From: Magnetococcales bacterium
Lineage (GTDB): Bacteria > Pseudomonadota > Magnetococcia > Magnetococcales > JADFXB01
NCBI GenBank assembly: GCA_015233935.1
Contig: JADFXB010000007.1
Coordinates: forward strand, 1-64,000
DNA length: 64,000 nucleotides
Reading direction: 5' to 3'
Both the position numbers and the translations under genes were made by a program. This document shows positions 1 to 8,287 of the stretch, in pieces. Position 1 is the first letter of the stretch; every line of letters begins with the position of its first letter. The notes under the pieces were generated by a model that saw nothing but the letters and a program-made list of their open reading frames with translations, was not told the origin of the DNA and did no database searches.

Positions 1-576
1 TAAATCTTCAATGGATTCCCGTTGCAAAATTTGATCAAACTGGGAACGATAGTTGGCCACCAGACCGATACCCTCAATGATCACGTCATAAACCAACCAT
101 TGGCCATTTTCCAACACCATGCGATAGGAAACCCCAAAACTCTGCCCCTTGAACACCACCACCGAATCCACCTGGGCAAACCGATCCTGGGTCAAGGTTT
201 CCTTGGTAAAGCTGAAGGGTTCACCCTGGTAACCTTCAATCTTGTCGGCATAGGCATCCTCCAAAATTTTGCGAAACAGGGTGACAAAACGACGGCGTTG
301 ATCCGGGTTAAAGTTGAGCCATTTCCGCCCCAAAGCCGACTGGGACATTTTTTCAAAATCAAAACGTTGCATCAAAACAGTGCGCAACTTTTCCCGCCGG
401 GCATTGTGCTTTTCCGGTCCCCCCATCTGGGGATCTTCCAAAATGGCAATCGCCTGCTTCACCGTCTCTTCCACCTGACGGGTGGCCTCACCACTCCAAG
501 CCTGCACCGGAATCCAGATACAAGCCGCCACCAACAGAGAAAAGAGGGTTTTAAAGGTAAAAGATGGAAACTTCAT
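1..576 (-). CDS. mlaC: MlaC, periplasmic phospholipid-binding protein (3' end cut by window edge)
   Basis: Reading the minus strand from the ATG at 576 gives 192 codons open to the left edge: MKFPSFTFKTLFSLLVAACI at the N-terminus, a signal peptide ending near VQAWS, then the Tgt2/MlaC fold with RFDFEKMSQSALGRKW and a late LVYDVIIEGIGLVANYRSQF block, the typical MlaC C-terminal signature. MlaC ferries phospholipids through the periplasm between the outer-membrane MlaA complex and inner-membrane MlaFEDB. Family length is about 200-210 residues, so only a short C-terminus should be missing. A GGAGG-like site (ccctggaggtttccc, reverse complement) precedes the ATG. It is the last visible gene of a minus-strand mlaE-F-D-C operon, 27 bp after mlaD. 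Confidence 0.9.
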   Translation of the reverse strand, partial: MKFPSFTFKTLFSLLVAACIWIPVQAWSGEATRQVEETVKQAIAILEDPQMGGPEKHNARREKLRTVLMQRFDFEKMSQSALGRKWLNFNPDQRRRFVTLFRKILEDAYADKIEGYQGEPFSFTKETLTQDRFAQVDSVVVFKGQSFGVSYRMVLENGQWLVYDVIIEGIGLVANYRSQFDQILQRESIEDL

Positions 577-603
577 GGGAAACCTCCAGGGCACTTGGCC
601 CGA

Positions 604-1053
604 TTATTTAACGCTGCCATGAATAAACTGGCTGATCAACTCTTCAATGTTTATCGCGGGTTCGGTCTGGATAATCCGTTCGCCTGCCTTCATCAATCGC
701 TCAGAGGCCCCCGGAGAAATTTTGATATAACGGTCGCCAATCAACCCCTTGGTGCGAATCGAAGCGATGGCATCCTCCTGAACCGGGATGGAACTGTTAA
801 TCTTCATGGTCACCTTGGCCTCAAAATCCTTGGTATCCAAGATGATATCATCCACCCGCCCCACCTCCACACCCGCAATCTCCACGTTGGCACCCTTCTT
901 CAACCCGGAGATGGAGGAAAAGTTGGCCACCAGGGGATAATAACCATCCCCCACCAGCTCCATCCGCGCCATGCGCACCGAAAGCCAGGCCAGGGAGAGG
1001 ACTCCCAATAAGACAAAGGTTCCCACCGCCAGTTCCAGTTTAAAGCTTCTCAT
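604..1053 (-). CDS. mlaD: MlaD, MCE-domain substrate-binding subunit of the Mla transporter
   Basis: 149 residues starting MRSFKLELAVGTFVLLGVLS, an N-terminal single membrane segment (about residues 8-27) that anchors the protein in the inner membrane, followed by one MCE domain with the usual FSSISGLKKGANVEIAGVEVG core and RTKGLIGDRYIKISPG. MlaD forms the hexameric periplasmic ring on the MlaFE transporter and hands phospholipid to or from MlaC. Length matches a minimal MlaD. It lies between mlaF and mlaC on the same strand with about 30 bp gaps, so co-transcription is very likely. No MlaB (STAS) gene is visible in this operon. Confidence 0.92.
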   Translation of the reverse strand: MRSFKLELAVGTFVLLGVLSLAWLSVRMARMELVGDGYYPLVANFSSISGLKKGANVEIAGVEVGRVDDIILDTKDFEAKVTMKINSSIPVQEDAIASIRTKGLIGDRYIKISPGASERLMKAGERIIQTEPAINIEELISQFIHGSVK

Positions 1054-1084
1054 GGAAAAACATCCCTCTTACGACCAACAGGTT

Positions 1085-2122
1085 TCAGATCACCTTGATG
1101 GGGCCGGTCAACTCGCCATTGATAAATTGTTTCAAAACCGGATCGTTGGAACGGCGAATTTCCAACGCAGGTCCCGAAGCCAACACCTTGCCCTGGTGCA
1201 ACGCCACCACATGATGACACCAGTTGAATATTTCCGGTACCGCATGGCTGATAAAGACCATGGTATAGCGGGTGCGCATATAGGTGTCACAAATTAAATG
1301 GTGAATGGCATTTTCAATAATCGGGTCCAAACCGGCGGTGGGTTCATCCAACAGGATAAATTCAGGCCGCACCACCAAGGCACGGGCCAACGCCGCCCGC
1401 TTCAACATGCCACCGCTCAACTCATCGGGAAATTTATGTCCCATGGTGGCCAGATTGACCTCCCGCAAGCTGGTATGCACCCTCCGTGCCACCTCATCCT
1501 CCGGCAGCCGGGCATTCTCCCGCAAGGGAAAGGCCACATTGTCAAACACATTCATGGAATCAAAAAGGGCACCCCCCTGAAAAAGCATGCCAAAACGACG
1601 GCGAATCAGGTTAAGACGCTTGGCATCCATTCCGGTGATATTCTGGTCACCAATGAGAATATCCCCCTTATCCGGGGCCATCAGTCCAATAATATGTTTC
1701 AAGGTAACGCTTTTTCCCCCACCACTGACACCAATAATGGCGGTAATGCGTTTGGCAGGAATCGCCAAATCCACCCCATCCAACACCTTGCGCCCATCCA
1801 AATGTTTTTCCACCCCACGAAACTGGATGGCCGGGGCTGGCGGGGGGTTGTCCCGATAAGCCTGCTGCTCTTCCAATAATTTTTGATGGAGAAAGGTGAG
1901 CAGTTCACCCGCGCCAATGACTCCCTGTTCAATCAGGAGAGTGCCCGTTAAATCTTCTGGATCCTCCGGATTTTGTCCCTCCAGGACCGTTTGCAACTGG
2001 CTTGGGCTGATCAGGTTGGCCTGCAACAGCATGGTTCCGATGCGGGGAAAACCGTCGGGGCGAGGGGCAAGCCAGCGGGGATCCAGTTGTGAGGACACCG
2101 TCTTCTCCAAAAAAACCTGCAT
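1085..2122 (-). CDS. mlaF: MlaF-type ABC ATPase with an N-terminal MshEN-like domain
   Basis: 345 residues from the ATG at 2122, five bases after the mlaE stop codon. The C-terminal ~240 residues are a MlaF ATPase: Walker A GVSGGGKS, signature LSGGMLKRAALARAL, Walker B FILLDEPTAGLDP, H-loop FISHA. It drives phospholipid movement by MlaE. MlaF is normally about 270 residues; here roughly 100 residues precede the ATPase. Residues ~25-85 contain RIGTMLLQANLISPSQL and then LLIEQGVIGAGELLTFL, which resembles the tandem RLGxxLxxxGLIxxxxL pattern of MshEN/GspE-N domains, known in other proteins to bind c-di-GMP. The first copy has Asn where Gly is usual. The longer reading frame back to 2308 would run into mlaE and is not needed. 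Assignment as MlaF is strong; ligand binding is inference. Confidence 0.9.
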   Translation of the reverse strand: MQVFLEKTVSSQLDPRWLAPRPDGFPRIGTMLLQANLISPSQLQTVLEGQNPEDPEDLTGTLLIEQGVIGAGELLTFLHQKLLEEQQAYRDNPPPAPAIQFRGVEKHLDGRKVLDGVDLAIPAKRITAIIGVSGGGKSVTLKHIIGLMAPDKGDILIGDQNITGMDAKRLNLIRRRFGMLFQGGALFDSMNVFDNVAFPLRENARLPEDEVARRVHTSLREVNLATMGHKFPDELSGGMLKRAALARALVVRPEFILLDEPTAGLDPIIENAIHHLICDTYMRTRYTMVFISHAVPEIFNWCHHVVALHQGKVLASGPALEIRRSNDPVLKQFINGELTGPIKVI

Positions 2123-2127
2123 CACGC

Positions 2128-2925
2128 TTACAGCATGACCGAGGTGACAAAATAGTCCCAAACCAAAATCAGCACCGACGAAAGGACCACCGCACTGGTG
2201 GTGGAACGGGAAACCCCTTCCGCACCCCGTGAGGTGGTATAACCCTTGTAAGTGCAAACCCAGGTGATGATCAGCCCAAAGCTGAACGCTTTTAACAGAC
2301 CCACCCATAAATCTTTGGGCAGCAGCGCGGTTTCAATGCCGCCAAAATAGGTTCCACTGCTCATGCCCAACAGTTGCACCGCCACCAGATAGCCCCCATA
2401 AATACCCACCAAGTCAAAAATGGCGGTCAACAAGGGCAAAACCAACAAACCGGCCTCCATGCGGGGTGCCACCAAATATTTAATCGGGTTGATCCCCATG
2501 GCATGCAAGGCATCCACCTGCTCACGAATGCGCATGATACCCAATTCCGCCGTCAAGGCACTACCCGCCCGCCCGGTCACCATCAAGCCGGTCAACACCG
2601 GTCCCAACTCCCGAATGATGGAGAGTGCCACCGCTGGCCCTAAAAGTGCTTCTGAACCAAAGCGGGATAGAGTATAATAGCCCTGCAAGCCCAAAACCAT
2701 GCCCGTAAACACGGCGGTCAGGACAATCACAAACAGAGAATGGATGCCAATAAAGCTGATTTGCTTCAACAAAAGCTGGAAACGAAACGGTGGCGTCACC
2801 ATGGCCAACGCGCCCTGGAATAGGAACAAGGCCATGCGTCCCATCTCTTGAACCAAGTCGAGGGTGGTCTGTCCAATAGATGCAACAGCGTTCAAGTGGG
2901 AGGAACTTTTGACCGATACGTCCAT
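2128..2925 (-). CDS. mlaE: MlaE, inner-membrane permease of the Mla phospholipid transporter
   Basis: 265 residues if translation starts at the ATG at 2925 (MDVSVKSSSHL); upstream in-frame ATGs at 2946 and 2991 would add 7 or 22 residues and none has a clear ribosome binding site. The shorter form matches the ~260 residues of MlaE. Recognisable family blocks are GMVLGLQGYYTLSRFG, IRELGPVLTGLMVTGRAGSA and EQVDALHAMGINPIKYL, with about five hydrophobic segments. MlaE forms the membrane dimer of the MlaFEDB complex. First gene of the minus-strand mla operon; about 230 bp separates it from the divergent mlaA, so the promoter region is probably shared. Confidence 0.9.
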   Translation of the reverse strand: MDVSVKSSSHLNAVASIGQTTLDLVQEMGRMALFLFQGALAMVTPPFRFQLLLKQISFIGIHSLFVIVLTAVFTGMVLGLQGYYTLSRFGSEALLGPAVALSIIRELGPVLTGLMVTGRAGSALTAELGIMRIREQVDALHAMGINPIKYLVAPRMEAGLLVLPLLTAIFDLVGIYGGYLVAVQLLGMSSGTYFGGIETALLPKDLWVGLLKAFSFGLIITWVCTYKGYTTSRGAEGVSRSTTSAVVLSSVLILVWDYFVTSVML

Positions 2926-3154
2926 AGTGTAGGCTGACGGTTGCATGGTTGATGAATAAATGGTCGGCTGGGTTGCAAACCTGAACATCATCGCCCATTA
3001 TGACAGGAATTGGCAAGGTTCCCCCATTGATTAGGAAGACATTCCTGATACTTTTTTGCATAATGGGCAACCAGTAGTAAAATCAAGGACACCAGACAGG
3101 TGGGGCATCTGCAAAAACTGGTGCGATTTTCTTGTTTTTCCAAGGAATTATACC

Positions 3155-3901
3155 ATGAAAAAGTCGGGCAAGACCAAGTTAAGTCTCTTCGCATCCTTGT
3201 TGTGTGTTGGCATGTGGTTATCCAATGCCCAAGCCGCTACCAAACAGGAGGATGGGGGTTTCTTTCCCCCAGATATGGATGATCGTCTGGAAGTAAACAT
3301 CAGCGACCCCCTGGAACCCTGGAACCGCTTCTGGTTCCAAGTCAACGATACCGTCTATGAATATATCCTGCGCCCGGTGGCACGGGGCTATGCCGAAGTC
3401 GTTCCCACCGGTGGTCGGGTGGCGGTGGCCGACTTTTTCCACAATCTGCTGATGCCCGTCCGCTTTACCAACTCCCTCTTGCAGGGCAAAGCTGAACAGG
3501 CGGTGGTGGAAGTGGAACGCTTTGGCATCAATACCGTCATGGGCGGTCTGGGTTTCATCGACGTGGCAGAAATCCACTTTCAATTACACCGCAACGATGA
3601 AGACCTTGGCCAAACCCTGGGCGTCTACGGGGTGGGGGATCAAGTCTATCTGGTCTGGCCCATCCTTGGCCCCTCTAACCTGCGGGACAGCGTTGGCAAA
3701 ATTGGAGATTCCTTCCTCTCACCCTTAACCTACGTACCCGAGGATGATTGGGCACGGGTGGGCATCGAAGCCTTCAGTCGCGTTAATAAAACCTCCCTGA
3801 TGATGGGGGATTACGACAATATGAGAACCAGCTCACTGGATCCCTATGTGGCCGTTCGTCATGCCTATACGGCCAACCGTGCAGAAAAAATTTCCAAGTA
3901 A
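3155..3901 (+). CDS. mlaA: MlaA/VacJ family protein
   Basis: 248 residues from the ATG at 3155, which has an AAGGAA site 8-13 bases upstream. The core contains DPLEPWNRFWFQVNDTVYE, RPVARGYAEVVP, VRFTNSLLQGK, FGINTVMGGLGFIDVA and DLGQTLGVYGVGDQVYLVWP, all typical of MlaA (VacJ). MlaA sits in the outer membrane with porins and removes misplaced phospholipid from the outer leaflet. The signal peptide (MKKSGKTKLSLFASLLCVGM to AQA) has a Cys, but the preceding residues S-L-L do not make a good lipobox, and an AQA-A signal peptidase I site follows, so this copy may not be lipidated. Divergent from the mlaEFDC operon, which supports the pathway assignment. Confidence 0.92.
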   Translation: MKKSGKTKLSLFASLLCVGMWLSNAQAATKQEDGGFFPPDMDDRLEVNISDPLEPWNRFWFQVNDTVYEYILRPVARGYAEVVPTGGRVAVADFFHNLLMPVRFTNSLLQGKAEQAVVEVERFGINTVMGGLGFIDVAEIHFQLHRNDEDLGQTLGVYGVGDQVYLVWPILGPSNLRDSVGKIGDSFLSPLTYVPEDDWARVGIEAFSRVNKTSLMMGDYDNMRTSSLDPYVAVRHAYTANRAEKISK

Positions 3902-3922
3902 GATGCATCCTGGCTGTGGGGG

Positions 3923-3955
3923 CCGTCGGTGGAAAATTTAATATTTCCCCGACGG
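3923..3955 (+). other. Imperfect hairpin between mlaA and the flavoprotein gene
   Basis: CCGTCGG (3923-3929) pairs with CCGACGG (3949-3955) and GGAAA (3931-3935) with TTTCC (3944-3948), leaving an 8-base AT loop and one unpaired T. There is no T tract after it, so it is not a convincing intrinsic terminator; it could be an attenuator or mRNA-stability element. It ends 15 bases before the next start codon. Confidence 0.4.
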
Positions 3956-3970
3956 ATAGGGAGAATCTGA

Positions 3971-5311
3971 GTGGAATTGGCCAATGGATCGCGGGTCGCC
4001 ATTCTGGGGGGAGGACCGGCAGGCTCTTTTACAGCCTGTTTTATGCTGGACCTGGCACGGCGTCTTTCCCTGCAACTGGAAGTGGACATCTACGAACCAC
4101 GGGGCTTCTATCAATGCGGCCCGGTGGGCTGTAACATGTGCGGCGGTATCATCTCCGAATCCCTGGTGCAAAATCTGGCCACCGAAGGGTTGCACCTCTC
4201 CCCCAATATGGTGTTGGAAACCATCAACACCTATACCCTGCACACCGATTACGGCAGCGTGGATATCGGCACCCCCCTGGAGGAAATGCGCATTGCCGCC
4301 ATCTTCCGTGGTGGCGGTCCCCGTGGCGCGGAAAACCAAAAACCCCTGCCATGGGACGGCTTCGACTGGTTCATGCTGCAAAAGGCGGTGCAACAAGGCG
4401 CGCGCCATCTGCCCCACCGGGTGGCGGAAATCCACCGGGATGGGGATGGCAAACCCCGCCTGCTGATGAAAAATGAAGGGGTGCGGGTTTATGATCTCCT
4501 GGTGGGGGCACCCGGTATCAACAATCCCGCCAGCCTGCGCCTGTTTGAAAATATGGATTTCGGCTACCAGCCCCCCAAAATGATGAAAGCCTTTATCGCC
4601 GAATGGTACATGGGGGCAGAAGATGTGCAGGAGCGACTGGGCCATGTGATGCATATTTTTTTGCTGCATCTGCCCGGCCTCATGTTTGCCGCCCTCACCC
4701 CCAAAGGACCCTATGCCACCCTGGTCATTCTGGGGGAAGGAGCAGACGAAGAGTTGGCCAACCGCCTGTGCCGCACCCCACAAATGCAGGCGTTGCTGCC
4801 ACCCAACTGGCAAATTCCCGTGCAACCCTGCCAGTGCCAACCCCATATCTATATCGGTGCGGCCAAAAATCCCTTCGGCGACCGGGTGGTGATGGTGGGA
4901 GATGCGGGGGTCTCCCGCTTGTACAAGGATGGTATCGGAGCCGCCTTTCGCACCGCCAAAGCCTGCGCCAATACCGCCTTGACTAGAGGGGTCGCCAAAG
5001 AGCACTTTCAACGCCACTACTGGCCTGCCTGCCAGGAGATGGAGCGGGATAACCTGCTGGGACACGGCCTCTTCAAGGTGGATGGCCTGTTGGGATGGTG
5101 GCCCCTCTTTCGCCATGCCCTGCTGGGGGTGGTCCGCTGGGAACAAAATCATCCTTTTTCCCAACGTCATCTCAGCCGCGCCTTATGGAATACCTTTACC
5201 GGCAGTGCCGCTTATACGGATATTCTGCTGGATCTGCTTCACCCCACCACCATGGGGCGTTTTTGTTGGGAGGTGGTCAAACAGGCCATTCCCGGCAGTC
5301 GGTCTTCTTAA
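3971..5311 (+). CDS. FAD/NAD(P)-dependent oxidoreductase, geranylgeranyl-reductase-like
   Basis: 446 residues starting at a GTG (3971) preceded by a GGGAGA ribosome binding site. Residues 7-20 (SRVAILGGGPAGSF) form a Rossmann FAD-binding loop; DRVVMVGDAGVSRLYKDGIG near residue 305 is the second FAD-contact motif seen in the geranylgeranyl reductase/squalene epoxidase group. Near residue 45 there is a Cys-rich stretch, FYQCGPVGCNMCGGIISESL, of the kind seen in some archaeal-type GGR-like proteins. No membrane segment is certain. The substrate cannot be read from sequence. It is followed 16 bp later by a cyclic-nucleotide-binding protein on the same strand, so the two are probably an operon. 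I am confident of the flavoprotein fold, not of a specific reaction. Confidence 0.75.
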   Translation: MELANGSRVAILGGGPAGSFTACFMLDLARRLSLQLEVDIYEPRGFYQCGPVGCNMCGGIISESLVQNLATEGLHLSPNMVLETINTYTLHTDYGSVDIGTPLEEMRIAAIFRGGGPRGAENQKPLPWDGFDWFMLQKAVQQGARHLPHRVAEIHRDGDGKPRLLMKNEGVRVYDLLVGAPGINNPASLRLFENMDFGYQPPKMMKAFIAEWYMGAEDVQERLGHVMHIFLLHLPGLMFAALTPKGPYATLVILGEGADEELANRLCRTPQMQALLPPNWQIPVQPCQCQPHIYIGAAKNPFGDRVVMVGDAGVSRLYKDGIGAAFRTAKACANTALTRGVAKEHFQRHYWPACQEMERDNLLGHGLFKVDGLLGWWPLFRHALLGVVRWEQNHPFSQRHLSRALWNTFTGSAAYTDILLDLLHPTTMGRFCWEVVKQAIPGSRSS

Positions 5312-5327
5312 CCTGGAATGATTTGGG

Positions 5328-5807
5328 ATGCTGTTTAAACGACGTGATAATGAGCTGGGCAAAGGCTATCAGGATGGGGAGTTCATCTTCCGACAAGGAG
5401 AGATGGCCACCTGCCTTTACATTATTCTGGAAGGACAGGTGGAGTTGATCACTGGCGGTGACGCGCCACTGCTTCTGGATGTCTTGGGGAAAGATGACAT
5501 GTTTGGAGCCATCTCCCTGTTCGACGGCCTGCCCCGCCCCGTCAGTGCCCGCGCCCGTGGTTCCGCCAGGGTGTTGACCATGGATAAAAAAATTTTCATG
5601 CAACGCCTGGATGACGATCCCAGCCTCACCTATCGAATTCTGGAAAACATGGCCCTGCGCACCCGTCGCTACATAGACGAACTGGTCAGCTTAAAACGAT
5701 CCCTGGCCTGCGATGCCCTGGCTGAACAAATGGTGGGGCGTCCCGCCGACAATGGGGAAACCCCGTGCGACCAGCATATTCCTTTTTTATCAAATGAAAT
5801 TCCTTAA
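5328..5807 (+). CDS. Cyclic-nucleotide-binding-domain protein without an output domain
   Basis: 159 residues. Residues ~15-115 form a cNMP-binding (CRP-type) beta-roll: GEFIFRQGEMATCLYIILEG, VLGKDDMFGAISLFDGLPRP and SARARGSARVLTMDKKIF, with the DxFGAISLFDGLPRPVSARA phosphate-binding cassette partly conserved. A helix follows (MALRTRRYIDELVSLKR), but the sequence ends without a helix-turn-helix, so it is not a CRP-type transcription factor; it may act as a stand-alone sensor or partner subunit. Sixteen bases separate it from the flavoprotein gene upstream. Ligand (cAMP, cGMP, haem or none) cannot be told from the sequence. Confidence 0.75.
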   Translation: MLFKRRDNELGKGYQDGEFIFRQGEMATCLYIILEGQVELITGGDAPLLLDVLGKDDMFGAISLFDGLPRPVSARARGSARVLTMDKKIFMQRLDDDPSLTYRILENMALRTRRYIDELVSLKRSLACDALAEQMVGRPADNGETPCDQHIPFLSNEIP

Positions 5808-6224
5808 TTGTTCTCTTTTAACCCTTTCTCATGGAATTTAGTGCGCATAGGGAAAAATAGCTTGTTGTAAGGATAAAAAATTAATAAAATTTACCAGCCT
5901 AAGTTAAATATGTATGATTTCAGATAGTTCTTGATTCAGAGAGGCTTTATCCAAACTGACCTTTTATTTGGAACTCATATCTGCTATTGCGTCAGCGTGT
6001 CATACACTACACAATAGGATCCTGATGGGAAAATGGATTTCAACCTGTCGCAAAGTAAGCTAACTATACTGAATTAGTCATATCTATATTTTTGAAAATG
6101 CAAGAATGTCCACTATGATTAATCTGGGTAAGTTTATATTTTCAGTACTCATTATATTGATATCACGAGTTACATGCTAGTCTCTTAATGGTGGATTTTT
6201 GACTTTTTGCAGGGGACTTAAAGA
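5808..6224. other. AT-rich intergenic region upstream of the restriction gene
   Basis: About 417 bp markedly richer in A and T than flanking genes. I see no tRNA, repeat or convincing reading frame. It presumably holds the promoter of the endonuclease gene and marks the left border of the restriction-modification insertion. Confidence 0.5.
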
Positions 6225-7127
6225 ATGACCAATATCGGTGCAATCCCACCCGGCCAACCGCTTGCAGAGGTTTTTGGATTCCCAGTAAATAATCACTCAT
6301 CAGAGGCAGCCAGACACCGCTATGCCCGGCTTTGTCCGTTCAACAATAAGGTTCCTAATTGTACTAAAGACAAAGCTATTGACCCTTTGGGCGTTTGTTC
6401 CATTTTTGATTCTCCAGGGGAGGCCACAATCATATGTCCGGTGCGATTTCGTGAAAAATGGATTATTGCCGAGGATGCTGCAGCATTCTTTTTTCCAAAC
6501 AACACTTCGTGGACGTCATTAACAGAGATTCGACTTAAAGATGGTAATGGCTTATCAGCGGGCAATATCGATTTAGTTCTTGTTTCTTATGATGATCGCG
6601 GAAGGCTTATTGATTTTGGCTCTTTGGAAGTGCAGGCTGTGTACATTTCCGGCAATGTTCGCAATCCATTTAATCATTATATGAGCAATGTTAAAGTAAA
6701 CGCTTTACAGCCTTGGAAAGGTATTAATTACCCAAGATCTGATTATCTTTCCTCATCTAGAAAAAGACTTGCACCACAACTCCTTTACAAAGGGGGTATT
6801 TTTCATAACTGGAGGAAGAAGCAAGCGGTAGCATTACACAAGTCTTTCTATGCTACCTTGCCTACACTGCCCGAAGTAAGCCCTTCCGAAGCTGATATAG
6901 CGTGGTTCCTCTATAGTTTGGAACATGATACGACTACTAATCATATCAATTTAAAACGGTATAAGACTATTTACACAGCATTTGAACCTGCCTTACTCAA
7001 AATCACCACAGCCCCTGCCGGACCTATTGAGGAATTTATCACCCATCTTCAAGACCGACTGAATGATCGTCTCACGCCGCCTGATGCTCCGACTTTGCAA
7101 GATATTCTTGGCGGGAAAAATCTCTAA
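6225..7127 (+). CDS. NotI-family type II restriction endonuclease
   Basis: 300 residues. The layout matches NotI: LAEVFGF and EAARHRYARLCPF at the N-terminus, then four cysteines (C37, C46, C58, C71) in CPF, NCTK, GVC and ICP contexts, the set that binds iron in NotI. A nuclease core follows: NIDLVLVS (D116) and FGSLEVQAVYISG (E135, Q137), the D...ExQ version of the PD-(D/E)XK motif found in NotI. It would cleave foreign DNA at a specific (unknown) site. It is convergent with, and overlaps by 56 bp, an adenine methylase that should protect the same site. The start has AGGGGA upstream. Composition is more AT-rich than the neighbours, which suggests horizontal acquisition. Confidence 0.8.
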   Translation: MTNIGAIPPGQPLAEVFGFPVNNHSSEAARHRYARLCPFNNKVPNCTKDKAIDPLGVCSIFDSPGEATIICPVRFREKWIIAEDAAAFFFPNNTSWTSLTEIRLKDGNGLSAGNIDLVLVSYDDRGRLIDFGSLEVQAVYISGNVRNPFNHYMSNVKVNALQPWKGINYPRSDYLSSSRKRLAPQLLYKGGIFHNWRKKQAVALHKSFYATLPTLPEVSPSEADIAWFLYSLEHDTTTNHINLKRYKTIYTAFEPALLKITTAPAGPIEEFITHLQDRLNDRLTPPDAPTLQDILGGKNL

Positions 7128-7995
7128 AGATCAGTAACTCTAACATTTCCTTGTGATGAGTGTTTTTCATGGGAACGCTATCAACAAGGAATCCGTGCTG
7201 CGTTGCCATGTGGCGTACAGATTCAGAGTCATCATAAGTCATCATAAAATCGCCTGTCGCCCTCCGACATAATGAAAACAGATTATCATGATCAATTTCT
7301 GAATACCGGTACAATCTCCTTCCAGCGCGTTTCCCAGGTGCTGTATACGGGGGATCAATAAAGTATGCAACGTCCCTACAGCAAAGTGTTTTTTCCAAAT
7401 ATATAACCCCATCTCCTTCAATGAAGGTGATACGGTCCCGCAATGAAAACAATTCACGAATACGCTTTGCTAAAGTATTGGGATACCATCTAGAGGAAAT
7501 ACCTTTGCCGTTTTCACCATGCTTTAAGACACCACTGCCAGGAGCGAGTATACCCCCGTGATTTGTCCGATTCCTCAAAATGGTTTGGAAAGCATGCTCC
7601 TGAACAGATTTCGTTTTAAGTGCCAGCGTGGCTTGCACGTTTTCAACTGTCAATTTAAAGCCTAATATCGTTTCAGCCAACCACTCGGAATTATCGCTAA
7701 AAATTGTGTGCCATACGGCGGCAACGTCTGGATCAAGCTCTATCATGGTGACATGATCGGCCAACCGTTCATTTGCAACAGTTAGGCTAATTATCCCTCC
7801 CCCTGCAAAAGGCTCAATAAGTTCGGATGGCCTAGTTTTTTTGCCGGAAAGCCATTTACGGATTTCTGGAACAAGCCATGTTTTTCCCCCTGGATAACGG
7901 AAAGGGCTTAATTGCGGTATCGAGGCAACATTGACTATGCACCTGTTATGATGTAGTTGTGTGGCTTCAAATTTTGATATTTGTTTCCTATTCAT
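7072..7995 (-). CDS. Dam/D12-class DNA adenine-N6 methyltransferase
   Basis: 307 residues with the class D12 motif order: PFRYPGGKTWLVPEI (residues 31-45) for the substrate/AdoMet region, ELIEPFAGGGIISL (motif I, ~58-71), and YFIDPPYTAPG (motif IV catalytic DPPY, ~215-225). It transfers a methyl group from S-adenosylmethionine to adenine N6. Positioned tail to tail with the NotI-like nuclease with a 56 bp 3' overlap, it is the obvious cognate modification enzyme. NotI's own partner is a cytosine enzyme, so an adenine methylase partner is a noteworthy variation. No controller (C) protein gene is present. Start chosen at the ATG at 7995. Confidence 0.85.
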   Translation of the reverse strand: MNRKQISKFEATQLHHNRCIVNVASIPQLSPFRYPGGKTWLVPEIRKWLSGKKTRPSELIEPFAGGGIISLTVANERLADHVTMIELDPDVAAVWHTIFSDNSEWLAETILGFKLTVENVQATLALKTKSVQEHAFQTILRNRTNHGGILAPGSGVLKHGENGKGISSRWYPNTLAKRIRELFSLRDRITFIEGDGVIYLEKTLCCRDVAYFIDPPYTAPGKRAGRRLYRYSEIDHDNLFSLCRRATGDFMMTYDDSESVRHMATQHGFLVDSVPMKNTHHKEMLELLIFRDFSRQEYLAKSEHQAA

Positions 7996-8287
7996 GGGAA
8001 AATGTCCCCTTTATTATGACAACTTTTTGATAGTAAAAAGCTTTAAAAATGATGATTACCGGACGTTAGCAATGCCCCCTCCCATCAACTAGAATAAAAA
8101 CTTAGTACAATCTGCCCCCCCTATTGCTTTTAGTTTTCAGCTACCAGGAAATGGAACAATGGATGACTAGCTTCAACCATGTTAACAGTCGGACAGTGCG
8201 CGATGGGGCGTTGTTTTATGAAGGATCTTGAAAATATATTGGTTAGCCTATTACCTCGCTTGTTTGATTCCCTATTTCTCCCTGCCT
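7996..8287. other. Intergenic region between methylase gene and ccmH
   Basis: About 290 bp, AT-rich near the methylase and mixed further right. It should contain the methylase promoter (minus strand). I see no clear terminator for the ccm operon, and no ccmI gene, which often follows ccmH. Confidence 0.45.

Noticed and set aside
22-1011. Long plus-strand frame (329 codons)
   Set aside because: Antisense to mlaC and mlaD, which have clear motifs; the encoded sequence is His/Pro-rich without domains.
2122-2308. Longer N-terminus of MlaF starting at 2308
   Set aside because: It would lie within the mlaE coding sequence and has no family likeness; the ATG at 2122 is a better start.
3938-5170. 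Minus-strand frame of 410 codons
   Set aside because: Antisense to the flavoprotein gene, which carries FAD-binding motifs and a proper ribosome binding site.
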